A DNA stretch of 64,000 nt from CAVYOD01 sp963770045 (GCA_963770045.1 CAVYOD010000010.1:62001-126000); one strand, 5' to 3'. Counted from the first letter of the stretch, positions 20,585 through 30,436 are shown. Translations and numbers: made by a program. The notes: a model not told the origin generated them from the sequence alone.

Positions 20585-21505
20585 TCAGCGCGAAGCCATA
20601 GTAATGAGAGCCCGGAGAAGCCGGAATCCCTGGGCATAGTCGTCTGCGGTGAATGAGACGGCGCGCGGGTTCAGCCGCTTTACGGTCGGGATCATGGCGG
20701 CCAGGTCTGCCTGGGCGGAGTTGAACAATTCGAGCTCGAAGCGGCAGGGCGGGTTGAGGCGGAAGGGCTTGAATTGGCCCAGCTTCTTCAGCGCCTCTGC
20801 CACCCGGTTCTTGATCGTGCGGTGGGCTTCGGCCAGGGGGACGAGCCGGGCCGCGGTTCGGCCGATGGCGTCTTTGACCGGAACGGTGACGACCTCGTTT
20901 CCCAGGACATCTTTGGCCTGCTGACAGACGGCCACATCGCCACTGATGAGGATAACCGGCACACCGTAGAAACCTGCCAGGGCCGCGTTGATCCCGAGTT
21001 CGGGAAGCTCGGCCTCGTTGATCCGGACGGCCCGGACAACGCTCCCCGAGATCGTGTGATCCAGGATTGCATCCTGCGTGCCGGCCCGGGCGTGGTAGCC
21101 GATCAAAATGACGGCGTTGTAGGAGCTGTCGATTCCCTGCATCATGCCGAAAGGCTTGGGTGAGCCGGAGATGAGGACGGCCCTGGAGTCGAGGTCTGCG
21201 GGATCGATGTTGCGCTGGCTTCCGTGGGCGTCGTTGACCACAACTTCCGTTGCCCCTGCCAGGAAGGCGCCTCCGACGGCGGCATTGACATCGTCGGCCA
21301 TCCATTTCCGCGCCTCGGCGTACTCACGGCTCTCGGAGGAAGTTTGGTCGGCGTGGACGATCCCGCTGATGCCTTCCATGTCGGCCGAGATGTAGATTTT
21401 TAGTTTGGCGGTTTTCTGGGCAAGCGACGAGAGAGAAAAAGCCAGAAAGAGGATCAGGCTAAACCCGATTCCGAGGATTCTGGGGAAAAGGTGGTTTTTT
21501 TTCAT
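20585..21505 (-). CDS. D-aminopeptidase DppA family (M55) with signal peptide
   Basis: 306 residues. An N-terminal signal peptide (MKKNHLFPRILGIGFSLILF, cleaved near 'SLAQ') is followed by an M55 domain: the metal-binding start 'ISADMEGISGIV', the 'VNDAHGSQRN' motif, 'LIGYHARAGTQDAILDHT', and 'INEAELPELGINAALAG'. The family forms decameric zinc peptidases acting on D-Ala- or other peptides; the exported form suggests peptide scavenging in the periplasm. The frame is intact. It is transcribed convergently with pckG (43 bp apart) and divergently from the GntR gene. Confidence 0.88.
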   Translation of the reverse strand: MKKNHLFPRILGIGFSLILFLAFSLSSLAQKTAKLKIYISADMEGISGIVHADQTSSESREYAEARKWMADDVNAAVGGAFLAGATEVVVNDAHGSQRNIDPADLDSRAVLISGSPKPFGMMQGIDSSYNAVILIGYHARAGTQDAILDHTISGSVVRAVRINEAELPELGINAALAGFYGVPVILISGDVAVCQQAKDVLGNEVVTVPVKDAIGRTAARLVPLAEAHRTIKNRVAEALKKLGQFKPFRLNPPCRFELELFNSAQADLAAMIPTVKRLNPRAVSFTADDYAQGFRLLRALITMASR

Positions 21506-21596
21506 AAGGCGCTCCTTTTCATGACCGATTCCTGAAGTGCAGGATGACGAGAGAGGCAGGTTGCTAGCTTATCATCGCCCCGGGGGGCTGTCAAAT

Positions 21597-21617
21597 CGGG
21601 GAACGTCCCCCAGTTGA
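21597..21617 (-). repeat. Palindromic GGGGACGTTCCCC repeat, short copy
   Basis: Reads AACTGGGGGACGTTCCCCG on the minus strand, matching the core of the longer copies at 25432-25465, 34883-34910 and 34957-34990. It lies in the 174-bp gap between the divergent dppA and GntR genes. Confidence 0.6.
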
Positions 21618-21679
21618 CTTGCCGCCTCAGATTGACTATTCTTTGCTCAGAGCAAATACCCGAGCGAGGTCCCCTGGAC

Positions 21680-22366
21680 ATGGAGAATAAGCCTCTGCTG
21701 AACATCAAGTCCCTGAAAGAGCAGGTCTACGAATACCTTCGAGAGCAGATGCGGAAAGGGGACATTCTTCCCGGTTCCGCGATCGACCTGGAAGAGACTT
21801 CCACAAAACTGGGCGTGAGCCGGACGCCGCTCCGCGACGCCCTTCTCCAGCTTGAGATGGAAGGCTTCGTCACCATCCTTCCGCGCCGGAAAGTCGTCGT
21901 AAATACCCTGACCATAAAAGATATAAAAAATTATTACCAGATCATCGGGGCTCTGGAGAGCACCGCTCTCCTCCTCGCTTTTGGGAAGATCCGTGAGACC
22001 CACATCGAGTACATGCAAAAAATGAATGACGGCATGAAAAAGGCGATCGGGAACGACAATTTCGATCTCTATTATGAGGAAAACCTGAACCTGCACAATA
22101 CCTTCTTGAACTTGTGCGACAACGAGAATCTGATCAGGATCGTCAACACCCTCAAAAAAAGGCTCTACGATTTTCCGAGGCAAAAAGGGTATGTCAGGGA
22201 ATGGGAAGAGACGTCGATCGGTGAGCACCAGACTCTGATCGATCTCATCAAACAGGGCAAAAAGCAGGAGGCGGCTGATTTCATCCGCGACATCCACTGG
22301 TCGTTCAGCGTCCAGGAAAAGTTTGTCAACGAGTATTACGCGAAAGCGGCCAAGGCGCTTGGATAA
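21680..22366 (+). CDS. GntR-family regulator, FCD (FadR-type) effector domain
   Basis: 228 residues. The winged-helix DNA-binding domain spans about 9-75 ('LKEQVYEYLREQMRKGDIL', 'STKLGVSRTPLRDALLQLE' as recognition helix). It is followed by an all-helical FCD-type ligand domain with the metal-binding pattern ('LHNTFLNLC...' and 'GEHQTLIDLI'). I prefer the ATG at 21680 to the longer in-frame start because the protein then begins directly before the domain. FadR/FCD regulators usually respond to organic or sugar acids. The operator is unknown. The neighbouring dppA and PLP-enzyme genes are on the other strand, so the target is not obvious. Confidence 0.88.
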   Translation: MENKPLLNIKSLKEQVYEYLREQMRKGDILPGSAIDLEETSTKLGVSRTPLRDALLQLEMEGFVTILPRRKVVVNTLTIKDIKNYYQIIGALESTALLLAFGKIRETHIEYMQKMNDGMKKAIGNDNFDLYYEENLNLHNTFLNLCDNENLIRIVNTLKKRLYDFPRQKGYVREWEETSIGEHQTLIDLIKQGKKQEAADFIRDIHWSFSVQEKFVNEYYAKAAKALG

Positions 22367-22396
22367 GCCGCCGGTTTCGACGGCCTGGCTGGCCCC

Positions 22397-23794
22397 CTAT
22401 TTTTCTCTGGCTCTTTCGATCAGCCGGTCGACGTCAGCGATCTTTTCCTGTTCGGCTTCCCAGTATCCGGGGTCGCGCTGGGCATCGAGCTCGGCCACGG
22501 TCTTGCCCTGCTGTTCAACCCAGGTGAAATATTTGAGGTTATGCCAGCGAGCCCGGGCCTCCGCCGTCCCCTCCTGGGTCCAATCCAGGCTCTGGCCGTG
22601 AAAAATCTCCCCGAGGCCGGATTCCGCCTCGCGCTCATCCATCGGTCCTTCGGCGGCGGTCAGTTCTTCCATCACCGAATAATAACGATCAACGGCGTCG
22701 GTCAAGACCGTGACGATGACATCGCGCTTCCCGAACCGGTAGAACTTCGCCGTCTTGATGGCCGCCAAGACGTTGCAGACACCCGAAATCCCGAAGATCC
22801 GCGAGATCCGGCGGACATCAGGCTCCGGGATTCCTAACCGGTCGACCATCACCTTCCGGCCGGCTTCTTCGGTCAGGAGCCGCAGGCCCTTTTTGCATTG
22901 GAGGTCGTCAACGCACACCAGCGCGTCCATATTCCCCACGTGGTGGATCCAGGTGACGTGTTTGTCGCCGATTCCCTGGATGTCGTGGCTGCCGTAGCCG
23001 TTCATGTACAGAGTGGGACACTGGACAGGCTCGACCCCGACGATCCGGTGGCCGGGCCAGACCTGCTTCAGCCGGTCGCCGGCGGCAATCGTTCCCGCCG
23101 AACCCATGGCCGAGACGAAGGCGGCGATCTTCCCGTCACCGACCCCCTGCGCCGCGAGCTCCGGCGCCAGTTCAAGAACCGTATTGCCGGTGACATAAAA
23201 GTGAAAACGATAGTTGCCCATGACTTCAAACTGGTTGAGGATTCGAATCCCGTCCGGGTCGGCGGCTTTGAGCTCCTTGCATTTGTCATATATTTCTTTA
23301 ACATTGCTCTCGCTTCCCGGAGTTGCGATCGTCCTTGCGCCATAGCCGTGGATGAGCTCAAAGCGCTCTTGACTCATGTCCTCGGGAAGAATGACGATAC
23401 TGTCGAAATTCATCCGGCAGCCGACATAGGCTCCTCCGATGCCATAGTTGCCGGTGGAGGGCCAGACCAGCGTGTGCCGTGAGGGGTCGACACCTCCCAT
23501 CAACTCCTGTTCGACCAAGACGGAATAGGCGGCTCCGACCTTGTGACTCCCGGTCGGAAAGTCCTTGGAATAGATGACTACGATGGGAGACTCCACCGCC
23601 GTCAGCGACTTGGGCAAGATCTGGTAATAGATCCGGTTCTGGCCATCCCGCCAGCTGATATTGAAAAGGTTGACCGGATCGAGAGGATCCCTGTCTTTCA
23701 TCTCCTGGGCTTGGCGCCTGATTGCGATGGGGACCGTCTCGGGGTGAAGCATTTCCTCAAAAGTGGGTCCGAGGATGATGTTGTCTTTAGCCAT
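22397..23794 (-). CDS. PLP-dependent fold-type II enzyme (cysteine synthase/threonine synthase-like)
   Basis: 465 residues, intact. The Schiff-base lysine is in 'KDFPTGSHKVGAAYSV'. The phosphate-binding glycine loop is 'SAMGSAGTIAAGDRL', with 'WPSTGNYGIGGAY' as the substrate Asn/Gly loop. The protein is longer than O-acetylserine sulfhydrylase (about 310 residues) because of N-terminal (about 60 residues) and C-terminal (about 90 residues, rich in Trp, Glu and Arg) extensions. Reaction is probably a beta-replacement or beta-elimination on an amino acid; the exact substrate cannot be assigned. The gene converges on the GntR gene, 30 bp apart. Confidence 0.8.
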   Translation of the reverse strand: MAKDNIILGPTFEEMLHPETVPIAIRRQAQEMKDRDPLDPVNLFNISWRDGQNRIYYQILPKSLTAVESPIVVIYSKDFPTGSHKVGAAYSVLVEQELMGGVDPSRHTLVWPSTGNYGIGGAYVGCRMNFDSIVILPEDMSQERFELIHGYGARTIATPGSESNVKEIYDKCKELKAADPDGIRILNQFEVMGNYRFHFYVTGNTVLELAPELAAQGVGDGKIAAFVSAMGSAGTIAAGDRLKQVWPGHRIVGVEPVQCPTLYMNGYGSHDIQGIGDKHVTWIHHVGNMDALVCVDDLQCKKGLRLLTEEAGRKVMVDRLGIPEPDVRRISRIFGISGVCNVLAAIKTAKFYRFGKRDVIVTVLTDAVDRYYSVMEELTAAEGPMDEREAESGLGEIFHGQSLDWTQEGTAEARARWHNLKYFTWVEQQGKTVAELDAQRDPGYWEAEQEKIADVDRLIERAREK

Positions 23795-23929
23795 GGCCTG
23801 TTTTTCTCTCCTGACCGTCTTTCAAACCACTGACAAATTTACCTTATGACAAATTGGCCAAACATTCAATACGTGAACTCCGCCCCAGAAGAGCATTTTT
23901 CGAATATAATAGACTTAGGGAAAGCGCGG

Positions 23930-25375
23930 ATGAATGTCCTTTTGACCGGAGCGACAGGTTATGTGGGCAGGCGCCTTCAGGAGAGGCTTGCCTCTGATCC
24001 TGGCGTCCGGCTTCGTCTTCTCGTCAGGAATGCGCTGAAGGTCCAAACGGGAACTCGCGAAAATATTGAAGTCATTGAGGGGAGCACGTTCGATGCTGCT
24101 TCTCTCAGGGCAGGCGTCAGGGGAATTGAGGCAGCCTATTATCTCATCCATTCCATGGGAGCCGGGAGAGATTTTCCCCAGCTCGAACGAACGAGCGCTC
24201 TAAATTTTAGGGACGCCTGTGTTGAGGCGGGGGTCAAGAGGATCATCTACCTCGGTGGACTGGGGACCAAACAGACGGCCAGCGAGCATCTCCTGAGCCG
24301 GATCGAGACCGGAGAGTTGCTCAGTGCCCGACCCGAGTCGATCCAGACGCTTTGGTTCAGGGCCGGGGTTATCGTGGGCTCGGGAAGCGCGAGTTTTGAA
24401 ATCATCCGGAATCTTGTCCAGAAGATACCGATCATGGTGACACCCAGATGGGTCATGAATCGGACCCAGCCGGTGGCCATTTCCGATGTCCTCGATTATT
24501 TGGGCAACGCCTTGACCTTGAACGCCGGCGGGAACTTGATCATCGATATCGGGGGTGAGCCAAAAAGCTTTCGGGAGATGATCCTTGAAGCGGCCGAGGT
24601 GATGGGATTGAAGAGGCGCGTGATAACCTTTCCTTTCTTCACCCCTAGGCTCTCCTCATACTGGCTGCTCATCTTAAGCCCTGTTCCTTACAGCATTGCC
24701 CGAGCCCTCGTAGATGGCTTGAAATCAGAAACACTCGTTGAAAATGATAAAGCCCGAGAATATTTCCCCGGGATCAGGCCGATGCCATACAGGAAGGCCG
24801 TGATCGGAGCCATCGAGGAGATCACCCGAAATCAAGTCTTAAGCCGCTGGTGCGATAGTTCCGCCAAGAAAGCCTGCGATATTCAAGGGCCAGAAAAAAC
24901 TGCCGAAGCGGTCTACACCGACAGGCACAGATACGATCTCGGAGACGTGCAGAGTGAGAAAGTTTTTGAATCCTTCAGTTCGCTCGGCGGGGACCAAGGT
25001 TGGTTCCGGTACAACTGGCTCTGGAGGCTGCGAGGATTCCTGGACAAGCTCGCCGGGGGTCCGGGCCTGAATCGGGGACGGCGGGACCCTCATGAGCTCC
25101 GCATCGGGGACAGTCTGGATTTTTGGAAAGTCCAGGACGTCAAGGAGAACAAGCGGCTGCTCCTCTTGAGCCAGATGAGGCTGCCCGGCAGAGCCTGGCT
25201 GGAATTCTCTATCCAGGGCCGGACATTTGTCCAGACGGCTTATTTTCTTCCCAAAGGGCTCTCAGGAAGGCTCTATTGGTATTCGATGAAACTTCCCCAC
25301 CTCTTGATTTTTCCGAACCTTGCCAAAAATATCTTGCGAAGAGCGAGACGCCAGACATCAATGGAATCTCCTTGA
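23930..25375 (+). CDS. NAD(P)-binding SDR-like protein with DUF2867 domain
   Basis: 481 residues from ATG 23930; an upstream in-frame ATG at 23846 would add 28 non-conserved residues. The N-terminal Rossmann domain is of the atypical SDR/NmrA type ('LLTGATGYVGRRLQERL', 'GIEAAYYLIHSMG', 'RIIYLGGLG'). The C-terminal third is DUF2867-like with a Trp-rich beta region ('WFRYNWLWRLRGFLDKLAGG', 'LRIGDSLDFWKVQDV', 'PGRAWLEFSIQGRTFVQTA'). Such proteins are quinone-oxidoreductase or epimerase relatives of unknown substrate. The frame is intact. Confidence 0.82.
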   Translation: MNVLLTGATGYVGRRLQERLASDPGVRLRLLVRNALKVQTGTRENIEVIEGSTFDAASLRAGVRGIEAAYYLIHSMGAGRDFPQLERTSALNFRDACVEAGVKRIIYLGGLGTKQTASEHLLSRIETGELLSARPESIQTLWFRAGVIVGSGSASFEIIRNLVQKIPIMVTPRWVMNRTQPVAISDVLDYLGNALTLNAGGNLIIDIGGEPKSFREMILEAAEVMGLKRRVITFPFFTPRLSSYWLLILSPVPYSIARALVDGLKSETLVENDKAREYFPGIRPMPYRKAVIGAIEEITRNQVLSRWCDSSAKKACDIQGPEKTAEAVYTDRHRYDLGDVQSEKVFESFSSLGGDQGWFRYNWLWRLRGFLDKLAGGPGLNRGRRDPHELRIGDSLDFWKVQDVKENKRLLLLSQMRLPGRAWLEFSIQGRTFVQTAYFLPKGLSGRLYWYSMKLPHLLIFPNLAKNILRRARRQTSMESP

Positions 25376-25431
25376 GGCTCAAAACTGAACTTTAGCCGCA
25401 CGAATTGTAACGAAAGCAAATTTTGAAGCAT

Positions 25432-25465
25432 GAAGGGATGTCCCCCTGGGGAACGTCCCTCAGTT
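25432..25465 (-). repeat. Palindromic GGGGACGTTCCCC repeat overlapping a stop codon
   Basis: On the minus strand it reads AACTGAGGGACGTTCCCCAG and on through GGGGGACATCCCTTC. The stop codon of the aldo/keto reductase (25460-25462) is the TGA inside this element. Confidence 0.65.
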
Positions 25466-26434
25466 TTTTTTGAAGCTCGAGGATACTTTGTCCAGATGGT
25501 CCGATTCTTCCCGGTTGAGCGCAAACGTCAACGAGCCGATATTTTCCTGAGCCTGTGCCGCACTTGTTGCTCCCGGGATGGCCACAACCATTTCCCCGTG
25601 GAAATTGACCAGCCAGTTGAGAGCGATTTGAGCCGGCGTCACCTGGTATTTTTGGGCCAGTTCTCGGAGCGCTTGGATGACAGGCCGGCTCTTTTCCAGT
25701 CCCCTGGGCTTGAAGGCCCGCATGTATTTCCGGTAGCCCGAACGCTTTCTGATAAGGCCCGGATTCTCGTGGAATTTTCCCGAGAGCAACCCCTGAGCCA
25801 GGGGAGAATAGGCAATAATGGAAACTCTTAGCTCTTTGGCTGCATCCAGGACGCCGTTGGTTTCAATCCCACGATCGAGGAGGCTGTAGCGCACCTGGTT
25901 GGTGGCCAGCCCGAGCCCGAATGCGGAAAGCTCGGCATACGCTTTTCTCATTTGCTGGGCCGAGAAATTGCTGACCCCGACAGACCGTATCTTCTTGTCC
26001 CGGACAAGTCTGGCCATCCCTTTCATCTGGGCCTTGATCGAAGAAAGCGAAAAGGGGTTGTGAATTTGGTACAGGTCGATGGGAAACCCGTCGAGATTTG
26101 CGAGCCGGGTGTCGACGGTTTCCAGGATGGAACCCGCCGTTCTAAACACGGGCTGCCATTTGGTGGCGATTATGACATCGCCCGGAGATTTTTTTAGAGC
26201 TCTTAGGGCCCGGGCCAGAGATCTCTCGGATTCGCCCTTGCCGTAAGATTCGGCCGTGTCAAACCAATTGATCCCGCCGTCCAGGCAAAGACGCACGATC
26301 TCTCGAATCTCCGCGTCCGGGAGAAACGCCCAGTATTTCCCGCCCAAACCTTGGCCGCGGCTGAACTGCCAACAGCCCAAGCCGAGAGCGGAGACCATCA
26401 GATCCGATTGCCCGAGTCGCCGCTTTGTCAACAT
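25460..26434 (-). CDS. Aldo/keto reductase
   Basis: 324 residues, TIM-barrel NADPH-dependent oxidoreductase. The catalytic tetrad is visible: Asp and Tyr in 'WFDTAESYGKGESE', Lys in 'IIATKWQPV', His in 'YQIHNPFS'. NADPH-binding segments are 'SVGVSNFSAQQM' and 'VAIPGATSAAQAQENIGS'. It resembles the YajO/perakine-reductase-type bacterial AKRs; substrate unknown. Start ATG 26434 is preceded by GGAGG. The C-terminal residues and stop lie at the edge of a palindromic repeat. Confidence 0.93.
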   Translation of the reverse strand: MLTKRRLGQSDLMVSALGLGCWQFSRGQGLGGKYWAFLPDAEIREIVRLCLDGGINWFDTAESYGKGESERSLARALRALKKSPGDVIIATKWQPVFRTAGSILETVDTRLANLDGFPIDLYQIHNPFSLSSIKAQMKGMARLVRDKKIRSVGVSNFSAQQMRKAYAELSAFGLGLATNQVRYSLLDRGIETNGVLDAAKELRVSIIAYSPLAQGLLSGKFHENPGLIRKRSGYRKYMRAFKPRGLEKSRPVIQALRELAQKYQVTPAQIALNWLVNFHGEMVVAIPGATSAAQAQENIGSLTFALNREESDHLDKVSSSFKKN

Positions 26435-26693
26435 GAAAGCCTCCTTTCTCTTTCATTATTTCATTGTCTCGGAAAATATTCAAAGGCAAAAAGCACAACG
26501 GTCTATCTCGTCATCTCGTCCATCTTGCCTTTCTCGTCATAAAACAGTGGAAACTGAGCTGTAAGCCGTGAACGGCTAAGAATAGTCGTAAGATTGCAGT
26601 TGCGTCGGTTGAAAGAGTTCGGGGGAATGGGCATACGGTAAAAGGGACTAGTTCTCGGGGAACGGGGTACGGGGTACAGGGAACGTTTTTCCC

Positions 26694-26722
26694 TTGACAA
26701 ATAAAAAAATATATCTAATAAT
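26694..26722 (+). promoter_or_regulatory. Promoter of padR gene
   Basis: Perfect TTGACA at 26694-26699, 17-bp spacer, AATAAT at 26717-26722. The downstream half is covered by the phased ATATATC array. Confidence 0.55.
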
Positions 26723-26747
26723 ATATCTGGATATATCACGATATATC
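26709..26747 (+). promoter_or_regulatory. Phased ATATATC operator array, likely PadR autoregulatory site
   Basis: Four copies of ATATATC start at 26709, 26721, 26731 and 26741, i.e. 12, 10 and 10 bp apart, about one helical turn. Neighbouring copies form inverted repeats (ATATATC TG GATATAT). The array overlaps the -10 region and ends 19 bp before the ATG, a classic repressor position. Confidence 0.55.
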
Positions 26748-26766
26748 TTTATAAAAGGAGATAAGG

Positions 26767-27291
26767 ATGCATGATCATCGTAATTTCAAGTTTTATGGGT
26801 TCAGGTTTCCGCCGCGCGGCGACCGTTTTTTCAACCGGGGAGATTTCAAGTATCTGATTCTCGAGCTCCTTAACGAAAAGCCACGCTACGGCTACGAAAT
26901 CATGAAGGACTTAGAAGACCGGTTCCATGGATTTTATGCTCCCAGCCCGGGTTCCGTCTACCCGACGCTCCAGTGGCTGGAGGAAGCAGGCTACGTCACT
27001 TCTGCGCCGCAGGATGGGAAAAAGGTTTACACGATCACAGAGGAAGGGAAAAAGTACCTTGCTGAGAAGGCCGGTGAGAGAGAGTCCTTCAAAGAACAAG
27101 TCAAAAACAGTGGTGGGGCGATTGGAGTCCGGAGACAGACGTGATGAAATAAGGACGTTTGGTACGAATGGGGTGAGCTGGGCAGCATGTTCGGCCACAG
27201 AGTCCGGCGAGCGGACGTCTCAAAGCTCCGGCAAATCAGGGAAGTCATCGCCAAGGCCCGGCGAGAGATAGAAGAAATTCTGAAATCTTAG
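26767..27291 (+). CDS. PadR-family transcriptional regulator (frame broken in the C-terminus)
   Basis: Start ATG 26767 follows AAAAGGAG. The winged-helix PadR domain spans about residues 20-105: 'FKYLILELLNEKPRYGYEIM', 'YAPSPGSVYPTLQWLEEAGY', and the wing 'DGKKVYTITEEGKKYL'. The first frame stops at 27142-27144, but neighbouring frames carry on a conserved-looking tail: 'WGDWSPETDVMK', then 'WYEWGELGSMFGHRVRRADV' and a charged helix 'IAKARREIEEILKS' ending TAG at 27289. This is the usual C-terminal dimerisation helix, so two single-base breaks (about 27110 and 27150) are inferred. It probably represses its own promoter through the upstream ATATATC array; other targets are unknown. Confidence 0.82.
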
Positions 27292-27388
27292 CTTCGAATT
27301 AGATTCCAGGCCTGGGTCCGCCATTTCTTGATTGATTCGCCGGTTTGGGTTAAGCTCTTCCAAAAAGCGGTCCTTATAGGAGAGAACC

Positions 27389-29469
27389 TTGACCCTTCCC
27401 AGAAAACTCAGCCTCTGGATCGTCGTATTTTTGGTTTTGCGCTTTTTAGGCCAGTCGGCTTGGGCCGGCCAGGCTCCTTCGGCTCCAAAACCGCCGTCAA
27501 CCTGATGCCGCTTCCGGCCAAGATTGTCTTCGGCCCGGGCAAATTGAAGATTGACTCTTCCTTTCGGGTGAGCCTGAGCGGCTATCAAGAGCCGCGGCTT
27601 GGTGAAGCCGCTGACCGACTTTCTCAAACGGCTGGTGCTCCTGACCGGAATTCCTCTTTCCCTTGACGATCGAAAAAGATCCTGCCAGGGCGGCTCTTCG
27701 AAATCCGCTGCTCCGGATCCGGCCAGAAGATCCAAACGGTCGCTGAGGATGAATCCTACGTGCTCGAAATCACGTCCCAGAAGGCGGTTCTGCGCGCCGG
27801 GACTCCGGTCGGAATTCTGCGTGGGGTCGAGACCTTCCTCCAACTCGTTTCCCTGGATGCAGACAGTTTCTTCATGCCGGTCCTTCAGATCCAGGATGCC
27901 CCTCGATTCCCCTGGCGTGGTCTTATGATCGATGTCTGCCGCCACTGGGAGCCGGTGGACGTCATCAAGCGCAACCTCGAAGCCATGGCTGCGGTCAAAC
28001 TCAACGTATTGCATTGGCATCTTTCTGAGGATCAGGGGTTCCGTGTCGAGAGCAAGGTCTTCCCCAAGCTCCAGGAATCGGGCTCGGATGGAAATTATTA
28101 CACCCAAGCCGAGATCCGCGAAGTGATCGAGCACGCCCGAAACCTGGGCATCCGGGTGATCCCCGAATTCGATATGCCGGGGCACTCAACGGCCTGGTTC
28201 GTTGGATATCCGGAGATCGCTTCCGCTCCTGGGCCCTATGCGATCGAGCGGCATTGGGGAGTCTTCGATCCCACCATGGACCCGACCCGCAAGGAAGTCT
28301 ACAAGTTCCTCGACAAGTTTATCGGCGAAATGGCCCGTCTCTTTCCCGACGAATATTTTCATATCGGGGGTGATGAAGTCACCGGGAAGCAGTGGGACAA
28401 TAACCCGGCCATCGCCGCTTTCAAAACGGCCAACGGATTGAAAAGCAACGACGACCTCCAGGCCTATTTCAACAATAAGATCCTGGCTATTATCAAAAAG
28501 CACGGAAAGAAGATGGTCGGATGGGATGAGATCTTCCATCCCGACCTGCCGAAAGACATCGTCATCCAATCCTGGCGGGGCCAGAAGTCGCTGGCCGATG
28601 CGGCCCGCCAAGGATACATGGGCATCCTCTCCGCGGGCTACTATCTTGACCATATGCTCCCGGCATCGGAACACTATGGTGTCGACCCGCTGGAAGAGGA
28701 GACGGCTGACCTCAGCAACGAGCAGAAAGTCAGGGTGCTGGGAGGCGAGGCCTGCATGTGGGGAGAATTCGTCAATCCGGAAACGATCGACTCGCGAATC
28801 TGGCCTCGGCTGGCGGCTATCGCCGAGCGTTTCTGGTCTCCTCAAACAACCAAAGACGTCAACGACATGTACCGCCGACTGGATGTCACCGGTCGCCTGG
28901 TGAATTTGTTCGGCATCTCGGACGGCGGCAATTACAAGGCCATGCTCCGGCGCCTGGCTGGCCATCATCCCGTCGCTTCACTTCGTGCTCTGGCTGACAT
29001 TGTCGAGCCGCTCCACCTCTACTTGAGGCCCGACGTCCGTGAGTACACCCAGTTCACTCCCTTGAACCGGCTGGTGGATGCGGCCAGGCCGGAAAGCACT
29101 GAGGCCAGGGAATTTCAGGCATTGGTCGAGGGATTCCTCGCCGACGGTCCTTCTTACGGCGTTAACCGGGAAAAAGTCATCGAGAAGCTGGTCCGCTGGC
29201 GCAACAATGAGGCTCTGCTCAGACCCATCCTCGACGGATCCTATCTCCTCAAGGAAATCATCCCGCTCTCCGAACGTCTGAAGATCGCCGCCGAATCGGG
29301 GCTCAAGGCGCTCGACTACCTGGTGAATAACCTTGATGTGCCCCCCGGCTGGAGAGAAGAAAACCTGGCCCTTCTCAAGGGCCCTGAAAAACCGGAGTAC
29401 GAGGTTGATCTCGTCATCATCCCGGCGGTCCAGAAACTCGTCGAGGCCGCGGCTGCCGGCAAAAAATAA
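27389..29469 (+). CDS. GH20 beta-N-acetylhexosaminidase (about three frameshifts near the 5' end)
   Basis: Exported hexosaminidase removing terminal GlcNAc/GalNAc. The start is TTG 27389 with AGGAGAG upstream, giving a signal peptide (LTLPRKLSLWIVVFLVLRFL, cleavage near 'SAWA'). The GH20b-like N-domain is split among frames ('LMPLPAKIVFGPGKL', 'LTDFLKRLVLLTGIPLSL', then 'YVLEITSQKAVLRAGTPVG'), with breaks near 27495, 27610 and 27675. The barrel is intact: 'RGLMIDVCRHWEPVDVIKRN', 'LNVLHWHLSEDQGFRVE', 'PEFDMPGHSTAW', catalytic Asp-Glu in 'FHIGGDEVTGKQW' (28372-28377), 'SWRGQKSLADAARQGY', and 'GGEACMWGEFV'. A helical C-terminal domain follows. It heads the amino-sugar locus. Confidence 0.92.
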
Positions 29470-29483
29470 GCGGAAACCGGATC

Positions 29484-30278
29484 CTATCTTTTCTTTAGAA
29501 AATCTGTGATTTTATCCCGGTGCTCGTAAACCCAGAGATAATAATCTTTCCGTTGGAGCCGGCTGGCGGCTTGGTGATCGATAATAACCTTGGCCGTTCG
29601 GTGGAGTTGCAGGGCGGACCCGGGGACAGAGGCTGTCACCGGTCCTTCCACGGTCTTGGCGATTGCCTCGTTTTTTTCATGGCCCGAAGCGAGCAGGATG
29701 AGCATGCCTGCGTCCAGGATCGTTCCGATGCCCATCGTCAGGCAATAGCGGGGGACCTCATCCTTGTTCTTAAAACCAGGGGCGTTGGCCTCGATCGTGC
29801 TCTTGGTCAGCGTTTTGACTCTTGTCCGGGAAGCCAGGGACGAGCCCGGCTCATTGAAGCCGATGTGGCCGTTCCGGCCGATTCCCAGGATTTGGATGTC
29901 GATCCCTCCGGCCGTCTTGATCTTTTCTTCATAATCCCGGCAATGGCGCTCGATATCATCCGGCGTACCGCTGAGCCGGTGAATATTCTCCCGGTTGATA
30001 TTGATGTGCCGGAAGAAGTTTTTCTCCATGTAGGCGGAAAAGCTCTGGGGATGGTCCTCGGCGAGGCCGATGTATTCGTCGAGGTTAAAGGTCGTGACGC
30101 GGGAAAAATCCATCAGGCCCCTCTGATTCAGCTCAATGAGGCGCGCATAAACTCCCAGGGGAGACCTGCCGGTGGCCAGGCCCAGGACCAGGTCGTTCTT
30201 GACCTGCCACTTCTGGTGAATCAGCCGGACCGCTTCTTCGCAGATCTGATCATAATTGTCTTTGATGATGACTTCCAT
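29484..30278 (-). CDS. nagB: Glucosamine-6-phosphate deaminase
   Basis: 264 residues, same length as E. coli NagB. It converts GlcN-6-P to fructose-6-P and ammonia in the cytoplasm. Motifs: 'VLGLATGRSPLGVYARLIEL', 'TTFNLDEYIGLAEDHPQSF' (Asp general base region), 'GIGRNGHIGFNEPGSSLASR' (Asp/His/Glu site equivalent), and 'LTMGIGTILDAGMLILLASG'. The frame is intact. It is convergent with GH20 (15 bp apart) and divergent from GH18. No nagA (GlcNAc-6-P deacetylase) is in the window. Confidence 0.95.
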   Translation of the reverse strand: MEVIIKDNYDQICEEAVRLIHQKWQVKNDLVLGLATGRSPLGVYARLIELNQRGLMDFSRVTTFNLDEYIGLAEDHPQSFSAYMEKNFFRHININRENIHRLSGTPDDIERHCRDYEEKIKTAGGIDIQILGIGRNGHIGFNEPGSSLASRTRVKTLTKSTIEANAPGFKNKDEVPRYCLTMGIGTILDAGMLILLASGHEKNEAIAKTVEGPVTASVPGSALQLHRTAKVIIDHQAASRLQRKDYYLWVYEHRDKITDFLKKR

Positions 30279-30436
30279 TGTTCGACGGCCTCTCTTTCGC
30301 CTCTGTCGCGACTATTATAGGATTTTTCTTGGGCGGATAAAAACAAATTATTTCCGGCGCTTTTCTCCGTTGAAAAAACGCCGCAAAAAGGTTATAAATT
30401 TCTGGGAAACGCAAGATTCGTCGAACGAGCAACAAA

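Larger units (their letters stand above)
26435..26766. other. 332-bp intergenic region with divergent promoters
   Basis: No gene. From left to right: a short low-complexity block at about 26507-26540 (GACGAGATG-type on the minus strand, echoed at 40556-40586), G-rich direct repeats (GGGGTAC, about 26663-26680), then the PadR promoter and operator (26694-26747). Confidence 0.5.
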
